Of a stretch of DNA of 64,000 nucleotides, positions 1 through 8,364 are shown in pieces. This stretch comes from Cytophagaceae bacterium (GTDB lineage Bacteria; Bacteroidota; Bacteroidia; Cytophagales; Spirosomataceae). The position numbers were made by a program, and so were the translations under genes. The DNA lies in assembly GCA_027486845.1 (NCBI GenBank), contig JAIXOL010000049.1:48404-112403 (forward strand), written 5' to 3'. The notes below the pieces were generated by a model. It was not told the origin of the DNA. It ran no database searches and saw only the letters and a list, made by a program, of their open reading frames with translations. Numbering within the stretch: position 1 is the stretch's first letter; every line of letters starts with the position of its first letter.

Positions 1-1278
1 ATGCTCAATAACGATATTATTCAACAGCAAAACGAAAAATTACAGGCTGACCATCAGTTTAGATTGACATATTTAGCCGAACTCCTCGACCGTAGAGGTA
101 TTGATATTCAAATAATTATTGATAAAATTAAGGCTTTTCAAGTAGCTATTCCGAGTTGGGCTTTAGGTACTGGTGGAACTCGATTCGGACGTTTTCCGAA
201 TGGTGGTGAGCCAAGAAATTTAGAAGAAAAAATTGAAGATGTGGGTTTGATTCACCAATTAAATCGCTCATCAAACTCGATTTCGTTGCACATTCCATGG
301 GATATTCCTTCTGATGCTAATGCCATCAAACAATTACTGAAAGCCAATAATTTGACGATTGATTCGGTAAATTCAAATACTTTTCAAGACCAGAAAGACC
401 AACCGTATTCGTATAAATTTGGCTCACTTTCGCATACAAAAAGCGAAGTACGTGACTTAGCAATTCAGCATAATATTCAGTGCGTAGAATACGGTAAAAT
501 GCTTGATTCTAAGGTACTTACAGTTTGGTTGGCCGATGGTTCAAACTTCCCTGGGCAATCTCACATGAGAAGTGCGTATCAACGCACAAGTGATTCATTA
601 TCAAGTATTTACAAATCAATGCCTGACGATTGGACGATGTTGATTGAATATAAACCTTACGAGCCGCATTTCTACTCAATGGTGATTCCCGATTGGGGAA
701 CTTCGTATTCTCTTTGTCAAACGGTGGGAAAAAATGCCCAAGTTTTGGTTGATTTAGGACATCATTTGCCAAACACAAACATCGAACAAATTGTTGGACG
801 ATTAATGCACTTCGGTCGTCTCGGTGGTTTTCACTTTAATGGCTCAATGTACGGCGATGATGATTTGACAACAGGAAGTATCAAACCTTATCAATTCTTC
901 TTGATTTTCAATGAATTGGTTGATGGAATGCAAGACCCAAGTGTGAAAAATCCGCCATTGGCATGGATGATTGACGCAAGCCATAATACAAAAGACCCAA
1001 TCGAAGATTTATTGCAGTCAGTAAATGCGATTCTGACGACTTATGCAAAAGCACTTTTGGTTGATAGAGTATCATTGGCCGATGCCCAAGAAAATAACGA
1101 TGTGCTGCGTGCCGAAGAATTATTACGTGATACTTTCTTGACCGATGCAAGGGCATTGGTAGCCGAAGCAAGTCGCCAAGCAGGTGGAGCAATCGACCCA
1201 ATCGCAACTTTTCGTGGAGCAAAAATCAGAAGCGGCTTGGTTGACAAAAGAGGGTTTAGTGTGGCTACGGGGTTGTAA
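1..1278 (+). CDS. rhaI: L-rhamnose isomerase (RhaI type)
   Basis: A 425-residue sugar isomerase that converts L-rhamnose to L-rhamnulose in the cytoplasm. It resembles the Pseudomonas stutzeri-type L-rhamnose isomerase, whose usual length is about 430 residues, rather than the E. coli RhaA type. Recognisable stretches are the early segment WALGTGGTRFGRFP, the IEYKPYEPHFYS segment in the middle and the HFGRLGGFHFN segment, which in this TIM-barrel family contribute metal and substrate ligands. The ATG is the first base of the window, so a start further upstream cannot be excluded, but the length fits a complete protein. It precedes lutABC on the same strand, fitting rhamnose to lactaldehyde to lactate. 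The family call is confident; substrate is inferred from similarity and context. Confidence 0.88.
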   Translation: MLNNDIIQQQNEKLQADHQFRLTYLAELLDRRGIDIQIIIDKIKAFQVAIPSWALGTGGTRFGRFPNGGEPRNLEEKIEDVGLIHQLNRSSNSISLHIPWDIPSDANAIKQLLKANNLTIDSVNSNTFQDQKDQPYSYKFGSLSHTKSEVRDLAIQHNIQCVEYGKMLDSKVLTVWLADGSNFPGQSHMRSAYQRTSDSLSSIYKSMPDDWTMLIEYKPYEPHFYSMVIPDWGTSYSLCQTVGKNAQVLVDLGHHLPNTNIEQIVGRLMHFGRLGGFHFNGSMYGDDDLTTGSIKPYQFFLIFNELVDGMQDPSVKNPPLAWMIDASHNTKDPIEDLLQSVNAILTTYAKALLVDRVSLADAQENNDVLRAEELLRDTFLTDARALVAEASRQAGGAIDPIATFRGAKIRSGLVDKRGFSVATGL

Positions 1279-1374
1279 TTATAGAATTTATGAATTACGA
1301 TTTACGAATAAAACAAATTGCTATGTGAACAAATATGAAGAATGTAAGTTAAGAAATAATTATTAAAACTTTGA

Positions 1375-1581
1375 TTTTTATTAAAGAAAAATAATGGTAT
1401 TATTTCGAGGTATTTGTTTGACAAATATATTACTAAAACGTTTTTATTTGATGAGAGTTTCATTATAATTCCGAAGTATCTTTTAGAAAAACAATACATT
1501 GAAATAGTGAGAGAAGACGGTACAATAAATATTTATATAACTGAGGAAGGGAGACGATTTACTTGCTCAACGAAGTTATAA
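1375..1581 (+). pseudogene. Remnant of a small winged-helix-like protein
   Basis: A 68-codon open stretch without an ATG start sits between an in-frame TGA and a TAA at 1579-1581. Its translation reads like protein, ending YLLEKQYIEIVREDG then INIYITEEGRRF, the recognition-helix and wing pattern of a winged-helix DNA-binding domain. The only plausible starts are TTG codons. I read it as the tail of a decayed regulator, but a short gene with a TTG start is possible. No partner gene is adjacent. Confidence 0.4.
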
Positions 1582-1630
1582 ACGGGAACGTTCAGTTTTC
1601 GCATAACAGAACATTAAGAATTTTAGAACA

Positions 1631-1849
1631 GCGTTGAAAAACGCTGAAAGCGTTAAACTCGAATAGCCCCGATTGAAAATCGGGGTTACGAAATGACATA
1701 GGAAAACCAACCCTGAAAGGGTTGAACAACATAAAAGTAAATTTAAGTTCAACCCTTTCGGGTCGGACCGCCGAAGCGGTTAGTATTTTCTGACTTGTTT
1801 TCCCCGATTTTCAATCGGGGCTATTCATGTTAAACACCTTTGGTGTTTA
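1631..1849. repeat. Cluster of palindromes (REP-like) with a 24-bp outer inverted repeat
   Basis: Seven overlapping or nested palindromic units fill the gap. Hairpins lie at 1631-1644 and 1640-1654 (GCGTT/AACGC words). A perfect 24-bp inverted repeat pairs 1662-1685 with 1802-1825, each arm itself containing CCCCGATT/AATCGGGG. Inside it, 13 bp at 1714-1726 pairs with 1747-1759. ACCGC-CGAA-GCGGT lies at 1767-1780 and TAAACACC-TTT-GGTGTTTA at 1831-1849. Transcribed, this would fold into a branched structure. It resembles REP/BIME-like extragenic palindromes known in bacteria; no transposase is nearby. Confidence 0.8.
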
Positions 1850-1907
1850 TAGTCTTGCGAAATTACCGAAACTGAATCCAATATTCAGACCTTTAGACCT
1901 TAAAAAG

Positions 1908-2648
1908 ATGAAAGTAGCCCTATTTATACCTTGTTACGTTGACCAATTTTATCCAAATGTAGGTGTTGCGACCTTACAGTTATTGGAAAAATTGGGTGTG
2001 GATGTCGTATTTCCGATTAAGCAAACTTGCTGTGGGCAACCAATGGCAAATGGTGGTTGTGAGCAAGATTCTAAGGGTGTTTATGAACATTTTGTAGCTA
2101 CGTTTTCCGAATTTGATTATATCGTTACGCCTTCGGGGAGTTGTACTTATCATATCAAAAAACATTATGATATTATTGAACAAACGCCAGCCGTTCAGAA
2201 AGTTAGAAAATCGATTTATGAATTAGTCGATTTTATTGAAAATGTGCTAAAAATCGAAGAAATTCCAAATAGTTTTCCGCATAAAGTTGGTTTGCATTTG
2301 AGTTGCCACGGTCAGCGTGGACTTCGCCAGGCCAATGCTTCCGAAATTACGGGCGTACGAGATGGACAAATTTCAAAATTACTCCGAAAACTAAAAGGAA
2401 TCGAACTAAGCGAATTGAATCGTAATGACGAATGTTGTGGCTTTGGAGGAATGTTTTGTGTAACCGAAGAAGCTGTTTCGGCACGCATGGGACAAGACCG
2501 AATTGCTGACCATCTTTGCAACGGAACGAAGGTGTTGACGGGAGGAGATGTATCATGTCTGATGCACCTCGAAGGCATCGTAAAACGCCAAAACGCACCA
2601 ATAAAAGTAATGCATATTGCCGAAATTTTGAACGGAAATCAACCATGA
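1908..2648 (+). CDS. lutA: LutA-like (Fe-S)-binding lactate utilisation protein
   Basis: A 246-residue protein of the LutA/YkgE family, part of the LutABC complex that oxidises L-lactate to pyruvate. It shows the two CCG-type cysteine motifs of this family: CCGQPMANGG near residue 38 and the DECCGFGGMF segment near residue 175, with additional cysteines in SCTYH and LSCHGQRG. The ATG at 1908 begins MKVALFIPCYVD, the usual start of the family; an upstream in-frame ATG at 1827 would run through the palindrome cluster and is rejected. The stop overlaps the ATG of lutB by four bases (ATGA), so translation is probably coupled. Confidence 0.9.
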   Translation: MKVALFIPCYVDQFYPNVGVATLQLLEKLGVDVVFPIKQTCCGQPMANGGCEQDSKGVYEHFVATFSEFDYIVTPSGSCTYHIKKHYDIIEQTPAVQKVRKSIYELVDFIENVLKIEEIPNSFPHKVGLHLSCHGQRGLRQANASEITGVRDGQISKLLRKLKGIELSELNRNDECCGFGGMFCVTEEAVSARMGQDRIADHLCNGTKVLTGGDVSCLMHLEGIVKRQNAPIKVMHIAEILNGNQP

Positions 2649-4033
2649 ACCACCCAGATCACCCAGAATTAGCCGAAGCATTCAACAAAGATTTTGAGCG
2701 TACGACTTGGCACGACGAAACGCTTTGGTTTGTGCGTCAAAAGCGAGATAAGGCAGTTTATCCAATTCCAGAATTTCAGGATTTACGCACACTTGCTTCC
2801 GAAATCAAAGACCATACTCTGAGTAATCTTGATAATTATCTTATCGAATTTGAGCAAAATGCTATTAAAAATGGTGTAAAGGTGCATTGGGCTGCCGATG
2901 CCGTCGAGCATAACCAAATTGTGATGGAGATTATCAAAAACTCATGCAAAGTTGAGGGAAGAAATCCTCGTTTGGTGAAAAGCAAATCAATGCTTACCGA
3001 AGAATGCCATTTGAATGATTTTCTAGAAAAAAATAATATTGATGTAGTAGATACCGACTTGGGCGAACGTATTGTGCAGTTTAGAAACGAACCTCCAAGT
3101 CATATTGTATTGCCCGCAATTCATCTTAAAAAAGAAGACGTAGGCGAAACTTTTTACGAACATTTGGGTACTGCCAAAGGCGAAAAAGACCCCCAAATTC
3201 TGACTGAAGCGGCACGTCAGCACCTAAGAGGAAAATTTGTAGCGGCCGATGTGGCTCTAACAGGCGTAAATTTTGCGATTGCCGAAACTGGTAGTTTTGT
3301 AGTTTGTACAAACGAAGGTAATGCAGATTTAGGCGTAAATTTGGCAAAAGTTCATATCGCATGTATGGGCATCGAAAAGATTATTCCAGATTTACATCAT
3401 TTATCTGTTTATACTCGATTGCTCGCAAGAAGTGCTACTGGTCAGCCAGTTACAACCTATACTTCGCATTTTACAAAACCAGTCGAAGGAAAAGAAATGC
3501 ACATCGTGATTGTGGATAATGGCCGAACGCAACAACTTGGTAGAGCAGATTTTCGTGCTTCATTGAAATGTATTCGTTGCGGAGCTTGTATGAATACCTG
3601 CCCAGTTTATCGTCGTAGTGGCGGACATAGCTACGATTTTACCGTGCCAGGCCCAATCGGTGCGATACTTTCGCCAAATATTGATTTACATAAGCATAAA
3701 AGTTTGCCTTTTGCTTCTACGCTTTGTGGTTCTTGTTCCGACGTTTGCCCTGTAAAAATTGATATTCACGTGCAGCTTTATAAATGGAGGCAAATTGTAG
3801 GCAAAGCTAACGAACTTCCTGCCGCTAAAAAATGGGGAATGAAAGGCATGGCAAAAGTGCTTTCGATGCCAAAAGTATATGATTTAAGCGGAAAATTGGC
3901 TCGTGGAGCTTTGCGAATTTTACCTCATGGATTGACCCATAATCAAAGTATGAATCCGTGGGCAAAAGCAAGAGAATTACCCGATGCTCCGAAGCAGAGT
4001 TTTAAGGAATGGTACGAGGAAAATAGACAATGA
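2645..4033 (+). CDS. lutB: LutB-like iron-sulfur lactate utilisation protein
   Basis: A 462-residue LutB/YkgF family protein with an N-terminal LUD domain and a C-terminal ferredoxin-like region. The clusters are CIRCGACMNTCPVYRR and later CGSCSDVCPVKI, each giving four-cysteine [4Fe-4S] ligand patterns. In the LutABC complex it carries electrons from lactate oxidation. The start at 2645 lies in the ATGA overlap with lutA; the longer open frame beginning at 2516 only reflects overlap with lutA coding sequence. Length matches family members (about 460-475 residues). Confidence 0.92.
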   Translation: MNHPDHPELAEAFNKDFERTTWHDETLWFVRQKRDKAVYPIPEFQDLRTLASEIKDHTLSNLDNYLIEFEQNAIKNGVKVHWAADAVEHNQIVMEIIKNSCKVEGRNPRLVKSKSMLTEECHLNDFLEKNNIDVVDTDLGERIVQFRNEPPSHIVLPAIHLKKEDVGETFYEHLGTAKGEKDPQILTEAARQHLRGKFVAADVALTGVNFAIAETGSFVVCTNEGNADLGVNLAKVHIACMGIEKIIPDLHHLSVYTRLLARSATGQPVTTYTSHFTKPVEGKEMHIVIVDNGRTQQLGRADFRASLKCIRCGACMNTCPVYRRSGGHSYDFTVPGPIGAILSPNIDLHKHKSLPFASTLCGSCSDVCPVKIDIHVQLYKWRQIVGKANELPAAKKWGMKGMAKVLSMPKVYDLSGKLARGALRILPHGLTHNQSMNPWAKARELPDAPKQSFKEWYEENRQ

Positions 4034-4121
4034 ACAATTATCATTTATCAATTATCAATCGGACGTAGTTTCTCCGAGCGACCATCGTTATTAAATTTAA
4101 TTATTTGGTAATCAAGTATCT

Positions 4122-4685
4122 ATGACCAGCAGAGAAAAAATATTAGCGAGTATCGCAAGCAATAAACCTTCATTGGTGACAATGCCAAATGTGCCAATTT
4201 TTGAAGGCGATGGAAGCGTTGAGCGATTCAAAAACGTATTGGAAAGTATTGGTGGAACTACCGTTGAACTTGCTTCAAAAGCCGAGTGTCAAGAAGCGAT
4301 TGATAAATATTACCATGATTTAAAAAATGTAGCTTCAGAAATAGTCAAAGCAAATGTTGCCGTAACTCTTGATACAACTAAAGATATTTTAGAACAAGTC
4401 GATTTAGCAGTGATTCAAGGTGAAATTGGTGTTTCCGAAAATGGCACAATTTGGGTGCCTGAAAGTAATATGCTTAATCGTGCTTTGCCTTTTATTACCC
4501 AACATTTGGTTTTGGTGCTTGATAAAAATAATATCGTTGCCAATATGCAACAAGCATACGATAAACTCGAAGATATTGGTAATTACGGTGTTTTTATAGC
4601 AGGACCTTCAAAAACTGCCGACATTGAGCAATCATTGGTTATTGGAGCTCACGGTGCGAGGAGTATGATGGTGCTTATTTATTAA
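4122..4685 (+). CDS. lutC: LutC-like LUD-domain lactate utilisation protein
   Basis: A 187-residue LUD-domain protein of the LutC/YkgG family, third member of the lactate utilisation system. The C-terminal part contains the family pattern with QGEIGVSENGTIWV, followed by LPFITQHLVLVL and FIAGPSKTADIEQSLVIGAHG, which is characteristic. It lies 88 bp after lutB on the same strand. That gap carries AT-rich repeated words of the ATTATCAATTATC type. With rhaI and lutAB it suggests an inducible rhamnose/lactate operon; no regulator gene is visible in the window. Confidence 0.9.
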   Translation: MTSREKILASIASNKPSLVTMPNVPIFEGDGSVERFKNVLESIGGTTVELASKAECQEAIDKYYHDLKNVASEIVKANVAVTLDTTKDILEQVDLAVIQGEIGVSENGTIWVPESNMLNRALPFITQHLVLVLDKNNIVANMQQAYDKLEDIGNYGVFIAGPSKTADIEQSLVIGAHGARSMMVLIY

Positions 4686-4744
4686 TTTTAATGCTATATG
4701 TTTTGGGTTCTATACTTTAAGCCTTTAAAATAACTCTTTTTGTA

Positions 4745-4786
4745 TATAGCATACAGCCTATAGCATACAGCCTATAGCTTATAGCC
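4745..4786. repeat. Three tandem 14-bp units between convergent genes
   Basis: The unit TATAGCATACAGCC occurs twice (4745-4758 and 4759-4772) and is followed by a variant TATAGCTTATAGCC (4773-4786). It lies between the convergent lutC and LytTR regulator genes. Similar but non-identical short-word repeats occur in other intergenic gaps of this window. Confidence 0.8.
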
Positions 4787-4790
4787 TTTT

Positions 4791-5483
4791 TCATTTCACC
4801 ATCCAAATTTTCTTCAAAACTTCCATCAAATCATCACGATAATTGGCGGCAATTGGAACGGCTTCTGTATCTACCCAAACTTGATGACGTTCGATTTTTT
4901 TAACGTGATTGAGATTAATAACGAACGACTTATGTACTCTGAAAAATTCAGATTTTGGCAGCATTTCGATTGCTTCGGTCATGGTCATGCGAGTAACTGT
5001 CTTTTTGTCAGATTCCTTAAAAGTTAGATAATTACCTTCTGATTCTACAAAAAGTAGGTTTTCGATGCTAACTCGGACCAAATCATAGCCATCTTTTACG
5101 AATAAATATGGAATTTTTGGTGCTTCTTCGTTGATATTCTCATAAGCTTTTTGGCAAGCCTTCATGAATCTACTAAAGTCAATAGGCTTTAAAAGGTAAT
5201 CGAGAGCATTGATATTGAAAGCATCTACTGCATATTGTGAGTAAGCGGTTGTAAAAATTACTGATGTGTTTTTTGGTAAAAGTTGCGAGAAATCAAGTCC
5301 AGTGATATCGGGCATATTGATGTCAAGAAATACCAAATCACACGGATTTTTCTTTAGAAAATCCAATGCTTCCATGGCACTAACGAAAGTTTCTTGCAAA
5401 TCAAGAAAAGTAACTTTTTTTGCGTGGGCTTTGATTACTTCAAGAGCCATTGGCTCATCATCTATGGCAATTGCTTTTAGCAT
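4791..5483 (-). CDS. LytTR-family response regulator
   Basis: A 230-residue cytoplasmic response regulator. Residues 1-120 form the receiver domain with acidic residues in AIDDEP, the phosphoacceptor Asp54 in LVFLDINMPD, the conserved threonine in IFTTAYS and the lysine in YLLKPID. Residues 130-230 form a LytTR DNA-binding domain (VRVSIENLLFVESEGNY, EFFRVHKSFVINLNHVKKI). It pairs with the LytS-type kinase encoded upstream on the same strand, from which it is separated by a toxin-antitoxin pair. LytTR domains typically bind two 9-bp direct repeats 21 bp apart, and such repeats occur at 8627-8679, 8913-8944 and 10332-10384. Confidence 0.93.
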   Translation of the reverse strand: MLKAIAIDDEPMALEVIKAHAKKVTFLDLQETFVSAMEALDFLKKNPCDLVFLDINMPDITGLDFSQLLPKNTSVIFTTAYSQYAVDAFNINALDYLLKPIDFSRFMKACQKAYENINEEAPKIPYLFVKDGYDLVRVSIENLLFVESEGNYLTFKESDKKTVTRMTMTEAIEMLPKSEFFRVHKSFVINLNHVKKIERHQVWVDTEAVPIAANYRDDLMEVLKKIWMVK

Positions 5484-5504
5484 TGAGTAGTTGTGGTTTA
5501 TTTA

Positions 5505-5921
5505 CTAAAGTATATTTTCTTCAAAAAAGTTATTAAATCCTTTGTTTCTCAATCCATCTTTCAAAATATTATCACGTGTCCAAAATTCTGCTTCTAATTC
5601 GAGCGAAAGTGCAACATAAGTTGTATCGTTTTCATCAATATTTTTACATAAATGATAGGCTGTTATAAAGTTTTCCGTACTGATAAGTTCTTCATTAAAG
5701 AAGTGAATCTTTTGCAAAACAGCATTCAGATAACTCAATACATCTTCTTCACTTGCTTTCGATTTTTGAACAATCCGATTTCTATGCTTGAATAGTTCAG
5801 TAATAAGATAATTTGGTGTATAAAATTGATAAGGAGAATCAAAGATTTTGGTACGAGTGCGAGAATCCTTTGTATAAATAGCAGCAAAAAGAATATTATG
5901 GTCAATGACAACTTTTTTCAT
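5505..5921 (-). CDS. PIN-domain ribonuclease, probable toxin
   Basis: A 138-residue protein with the PIN-domain pattern of four acidic residues: Asp7 (MKKVVIDHN), Glu42 (LITELFKH), Asp99 (ENDTTYVAL) and Asp117 (FWTRDNIL). PIN proteins of this size are usually VapC-like RNases of toxin-antitoxin pairs. Its start codon overlaps the stop of the upstream 72-residue gene by four bases, the usual arrangement with antitoxin first. It is placed between a LytTR regulator and its kinase. It could also be a chromosomal PIN protein without toxin activity. Confidence 0.82.
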   Translation of the reverse strand: MKKVVIDHNILFAAIYTKDSRTRTKIFDSPYQFYTPNYLITELFKHRNRIVQKSKASEEDVLSYLNAVLQKIHFFNEELISTENFITAYHLCKNIDENDTTYVALSLELEAEFWTRDNILKDGLRNKGFNNFFEENIL

Positions 5922-6136
5922 GCTTCGGGTATGAATCTACTTTTGTTGTTTTTCCACCAATTGTTATTGATTTCTTCGCCTATTTCAAGAATAGATTCAT
6001 CGAAATTAACTTTTCGGGCTAATTCTTCTAATTTTAGCCTTTCCAAAAATGAAAATAATATGTCTTTATCCATCAATGATTTATCAATGCTGATAATATA
6101 GCGGTCGGGGCTGGTTTGTACTTCTATTGCATTCAT
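5918..6136 (-). CDS. Small protein, putative antitoxin of the PIN protein
   Basis: A 72-residue protein, translated just before the PIN gene with a four-base overlap. The sequence (IISIDKSLMDKDILFSFLERLKLEELARKVNF) has the amphipathic helical look of many VapB/RelB-like antitoxins that contact PIN toxins, and the C-terminal half ends in a tryptophan- and asparagine-rich tail. No DNA-binding fold (AbrB, ribbon-helix-helix) is evident to me. Role is inferred from position and size. Confidence 0.6.
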   Translation of the reverse strand: MNAIEVQTSPDRYIISIDKSLMDKDILFSFLERLKLEELARKVNFDESILEIGEEINNNWWKNNKSRFIPEA

Positions 6137-6175
6137 ATCGGAATTTATTTTATGTGAAGTTACACATTTTTCGAT

Positions 6176-7375
6176 TTACTTCAAATTCACTTCCAACGAA
6201 ACCTCAAAGATATTGTTTTCGTTAGAAATTCTTAATGAATGTTTGTGTGGATAGTTGAGGGAAAGGCGACGTTGGGTATTTTCGATGCCAGTCGAAGTAC
6301 CGACTTCGAGTTTGTCAAACTGTTTGATAATACTATTTCGGCATGAAAAATTGAGTTTTTGGTCTTTAATTTGAAATTTCAAGTCAATAAAACTTTCTTG
6401 AGTAATACTGATGCCGTATTTGAAAGCATTTTCGATGTATGGAATTACCAAAAGCGGTGCAATTTGAGTCGGTTGTTCGTCGAAATCAATGTTTATATTT
6501 ATCTTGATATTATCTCGCTTCGGGATTCTCATTTTGTTTAATTCAACAAAATCGTACAGAAATTGCACTTCTTTTTCGGCTGAAATTCGTTCGTTTTTTG
6601 TGCCTTCAACCACGTGTCGCATGATGCTCGAAAGCTGTTGAATACCTTCGGCAGTTTTTGGGCTTTCTTCAACGATGGCCGTTCCATAGAGGTTATTTAG
6701 CACATTGAACAAAAAATGGGGGTTTATTTGGGCTTTTAGTGCCGAAAGTTCAACTTTTGTTTTCTGAATCGCCATTTCTCGTAATCTTTTGTGAGAATCT
6801 GAAACGTATTGAACGACTGAGTATATAACCGAAAAACCTATCCAAAGATTAGCAGTAAAAATATGAAGTCCAATTGGCTCAATTTTTTCACCTAAGATGC
6901 CTTTCAGTACAAAAAAGATGAATAAATATAAAAATCCCAGCACAACAAAATAGAAAAACTTACCTTTTCGCCCTTCGTCAACAAAAAGATTTTTGAATAA
7001 AAATTGATAGTTAAATTCGGCAAAAAGAATGGTTGTGCCAATTAAGCCTAAAACAAATGCTTTTGATTTTATAAAGATAGCTACTAAGCTTCCGAAGACT
7101 CTCCCCATCCAATAAGCTGTACTTTTATCTTTTGGGTGTTCGTTCAGAAATTCAACATAACATTGAACAGATTCTGTAAGTGGTTTTACAACCGTAAAAT
7201 ACCAAATCGTGTAAGCTAAACTTAAAGCCGTAAGCACCGCCACAATCAAAACCCAATGTTTTTTTGCGAAAGGAACAATTATTTCTTTCCAATATGCTTT
7301 AGTAAAAATATTTTCAAACGAAAACTCCATTGACCGATTGATTGATTTTGAGGCGAAATTAAGGCTTTTTTCCAT
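6176..7375 (-). CDS. LytS/YehU-type sensor histidine kinase
   Basis: A 399-residue inner-membrane histidine kinase. It has about four transmembrane segments (roughly residues 38-62, 93-118, 139-160 and 168-190), then a His_kinase domain with the phosphoacceptor His220 in QINPHFLFNVLNN, and an ATPase domain with the N-box IPYIENAFKYGI and a G-rich segment STGIENTQRRL. This is the typical partner of LytTR regulators in Bacteroidota. The ATG at 7375 is taken; an alternative at residue 16 (MEFSFENIF) is possible. The toxin-antitoxin pair lies between it and the regulator gene downstream. Confidence 0.92.
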   Translation of the reverse strand: MEKSLNFASKSINRSMEFSFENIFTKAYWKEIIVPFAKKHWVLIVAVLTALSLAYTIWYFTVVKPLTESVQCYVEFLNEHPKDKSTAYWMGRVFGSLVAIFIKSKAFVLGLIGTTILFAEFNYQFLFKNLFVDEGRKGKFFYFVVLGFLYLFIFFVLKGILGEKIEPIGLHIFTANLWIGFSVIYSVVQYVSDSHKRLREMAIQKTKVELSALKAQINPHFLFNVLNNLYGTAIVEESPKTAEGIQQLSSIMRHVVEGTKNERISAEKEVQFLYDFVELNKMRIPKRDNIKININIDFDEQPTQIAPLLVIPYIENAFKYGISITQESFIDLKFQIKDQKLNFSCRNSIIKQFDKLEVGTSTGIENTQRRLSLNYPHKHSLRISNENNIFEVSLEVNLK

Positions 7376-7397
7376 GTTATGGTGTGGATTTAGTAGC

Positions 7398-7763
7398 TTA
7401 TTTATCAGATTTCTTGAAATAACCTAGCCAATTGATGATAGCAACTATTGTAAAGATTGAGGCAATAATCCAGTCGAAATTATCTTTATTAAGGTATTTT
7501 AGCCATTTCATAATCGCTAAAATACTCCAGATGATTCCCGAAATTAGATAAGGATTGATGTTTTTGTACTTTTCAGTGATTTTACCTAAATCAAATTTCA
7601 ATATCGTGATGATTCCTGCCATTATTATGGCTAATAGAAAAACGTATTCTATGCTGAAGTCAATAATAGGATTTACATAATTGATAATAAATGTAAAGGC
7701 CGCCAATGCTGCAAACGTGATTCCAAAAAAAAGTAATTTGTCTTGTTTAGTAGAGGTTTCCAT
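7398..7763 (-). CDS. Small four-helix membrane protein of unknown function
   Basis: A 121-residue protein with four predicted hydrophobic segments (about 10-30, 38-56, 72-88 and 98-114) and short charged loops. I do not recognise the family. It ends 22 bp before the kinase gene on the same strand, so it is likely in one transcript with the kinase and might belong to its sensory or output set. No catalytic motif is visible. Confidence 0.7.
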   Translation of the reverse strand: METSTKQDKLLFFGITFAALAAFTFIINYVNPIIDFSIEYVFLLAIIMAGIITILKFDLGKITEKYKNINPYLISGIIWSILAIMKWLKYLNKDNFDWIIASIFTIVAIINWLGYFKKSDK

Positions 7764-7780
7764 TTTCTGAAATATGATAT

Positions 7781-8284
7781 TTATGAAACTAATAATACAA
7801 GGGTATCTACTGTATTTTCTTCGGCTATAGGCTTAAAGATGTACCAGCAAATGGCTAATAGATAAGGTTTTAAGGGGTTGTTTACGAGGGTTTCTCCCAA
7901 ATCTAGTACCGTTTCAATCATTCCTTTTTTATCAGCTTTCAAGCCAAAGGAAAGCAGGTAGTTTTGTTCGGTTTCGGTAAAAAATACTATTTCTGCCAAA
8001 GGGTTATTGCGATATTTGAACTTGATTTTTTGTCCATTTATTTCTAAAGTGCTAAGGCTACTATACCATTTATCAGTTGTGGTTTTAGCAATGATGATTT
8101 CATTTTCCTTGATGAGAATATTTGTTTTCCAAAAACTCTCGGCTTCAATAACGAATGTTTTAGAACTACTTTGGCATGTAGCTTTTACTCCTTTATTATC
8201 GTATTCAAAGTGCATCTTTAGAATAACCTCGTCGTTGTGTTTTAGCACATAATTTGTTTCCGAATTGTCCTTAATCCATTTCAT
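7781..8284 (-). CDS. Conserved-looking hypothetical protein, beta-rich
   Basis: A 167-residue protein that I cannot assign. The first 125 residues alternate hydrophobic and polar residues as in a beta-sandwich or barrel (short strands such as VILKMHFEYDN and KIKFKYRNN), and the last 35 residues form a hydrophobic stretch around LLAICWYIF followed by VDTLVLLVS, possibly a membrane tail. The strand-rich N-terminus faintly recalls LURP-one-like/tubby folds, but this is weak. It lies 17 bp upstream of the 121-residue membrane protein gene, probably co-transcribed. Confidence 0.65.
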   Translation of the reverse strand: MKWIKDNSETNYVLKHNDEVILKMHFEYDNKGVKATCQSSSKTFVIEAESFWKTNILIKENEIIIAKTTTDKWYSSLSTLEINGQKIKFKYRNNPLAEIVFFTETEQNYLLSFGLKADKKGMIETVLDLGETLVNNPLKPYLLAICWYIFKPIAEENTVDTLVLLVS

Positions 8285-8364
8285 AGTATGTTTAGTTTAA
8301 AAGAATTGCTTGGTAATTTCTGAAATTATTAAAAGTTATAAAAAAAATTAAGCTAAATTCATCT

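Noticed and set aside
1827..1907. 27-residue upstream extension of LutA
   Set aside because: It reads through the palindromic element and is not family-like; the conserved start MKVALFIP is at 1908.
2516..2644. 43-residue upstream extension of LutB
   Set aside because: It lies inside lutA in another frame; the conserved start at 2645 overlaps the lutA stop by four bases.
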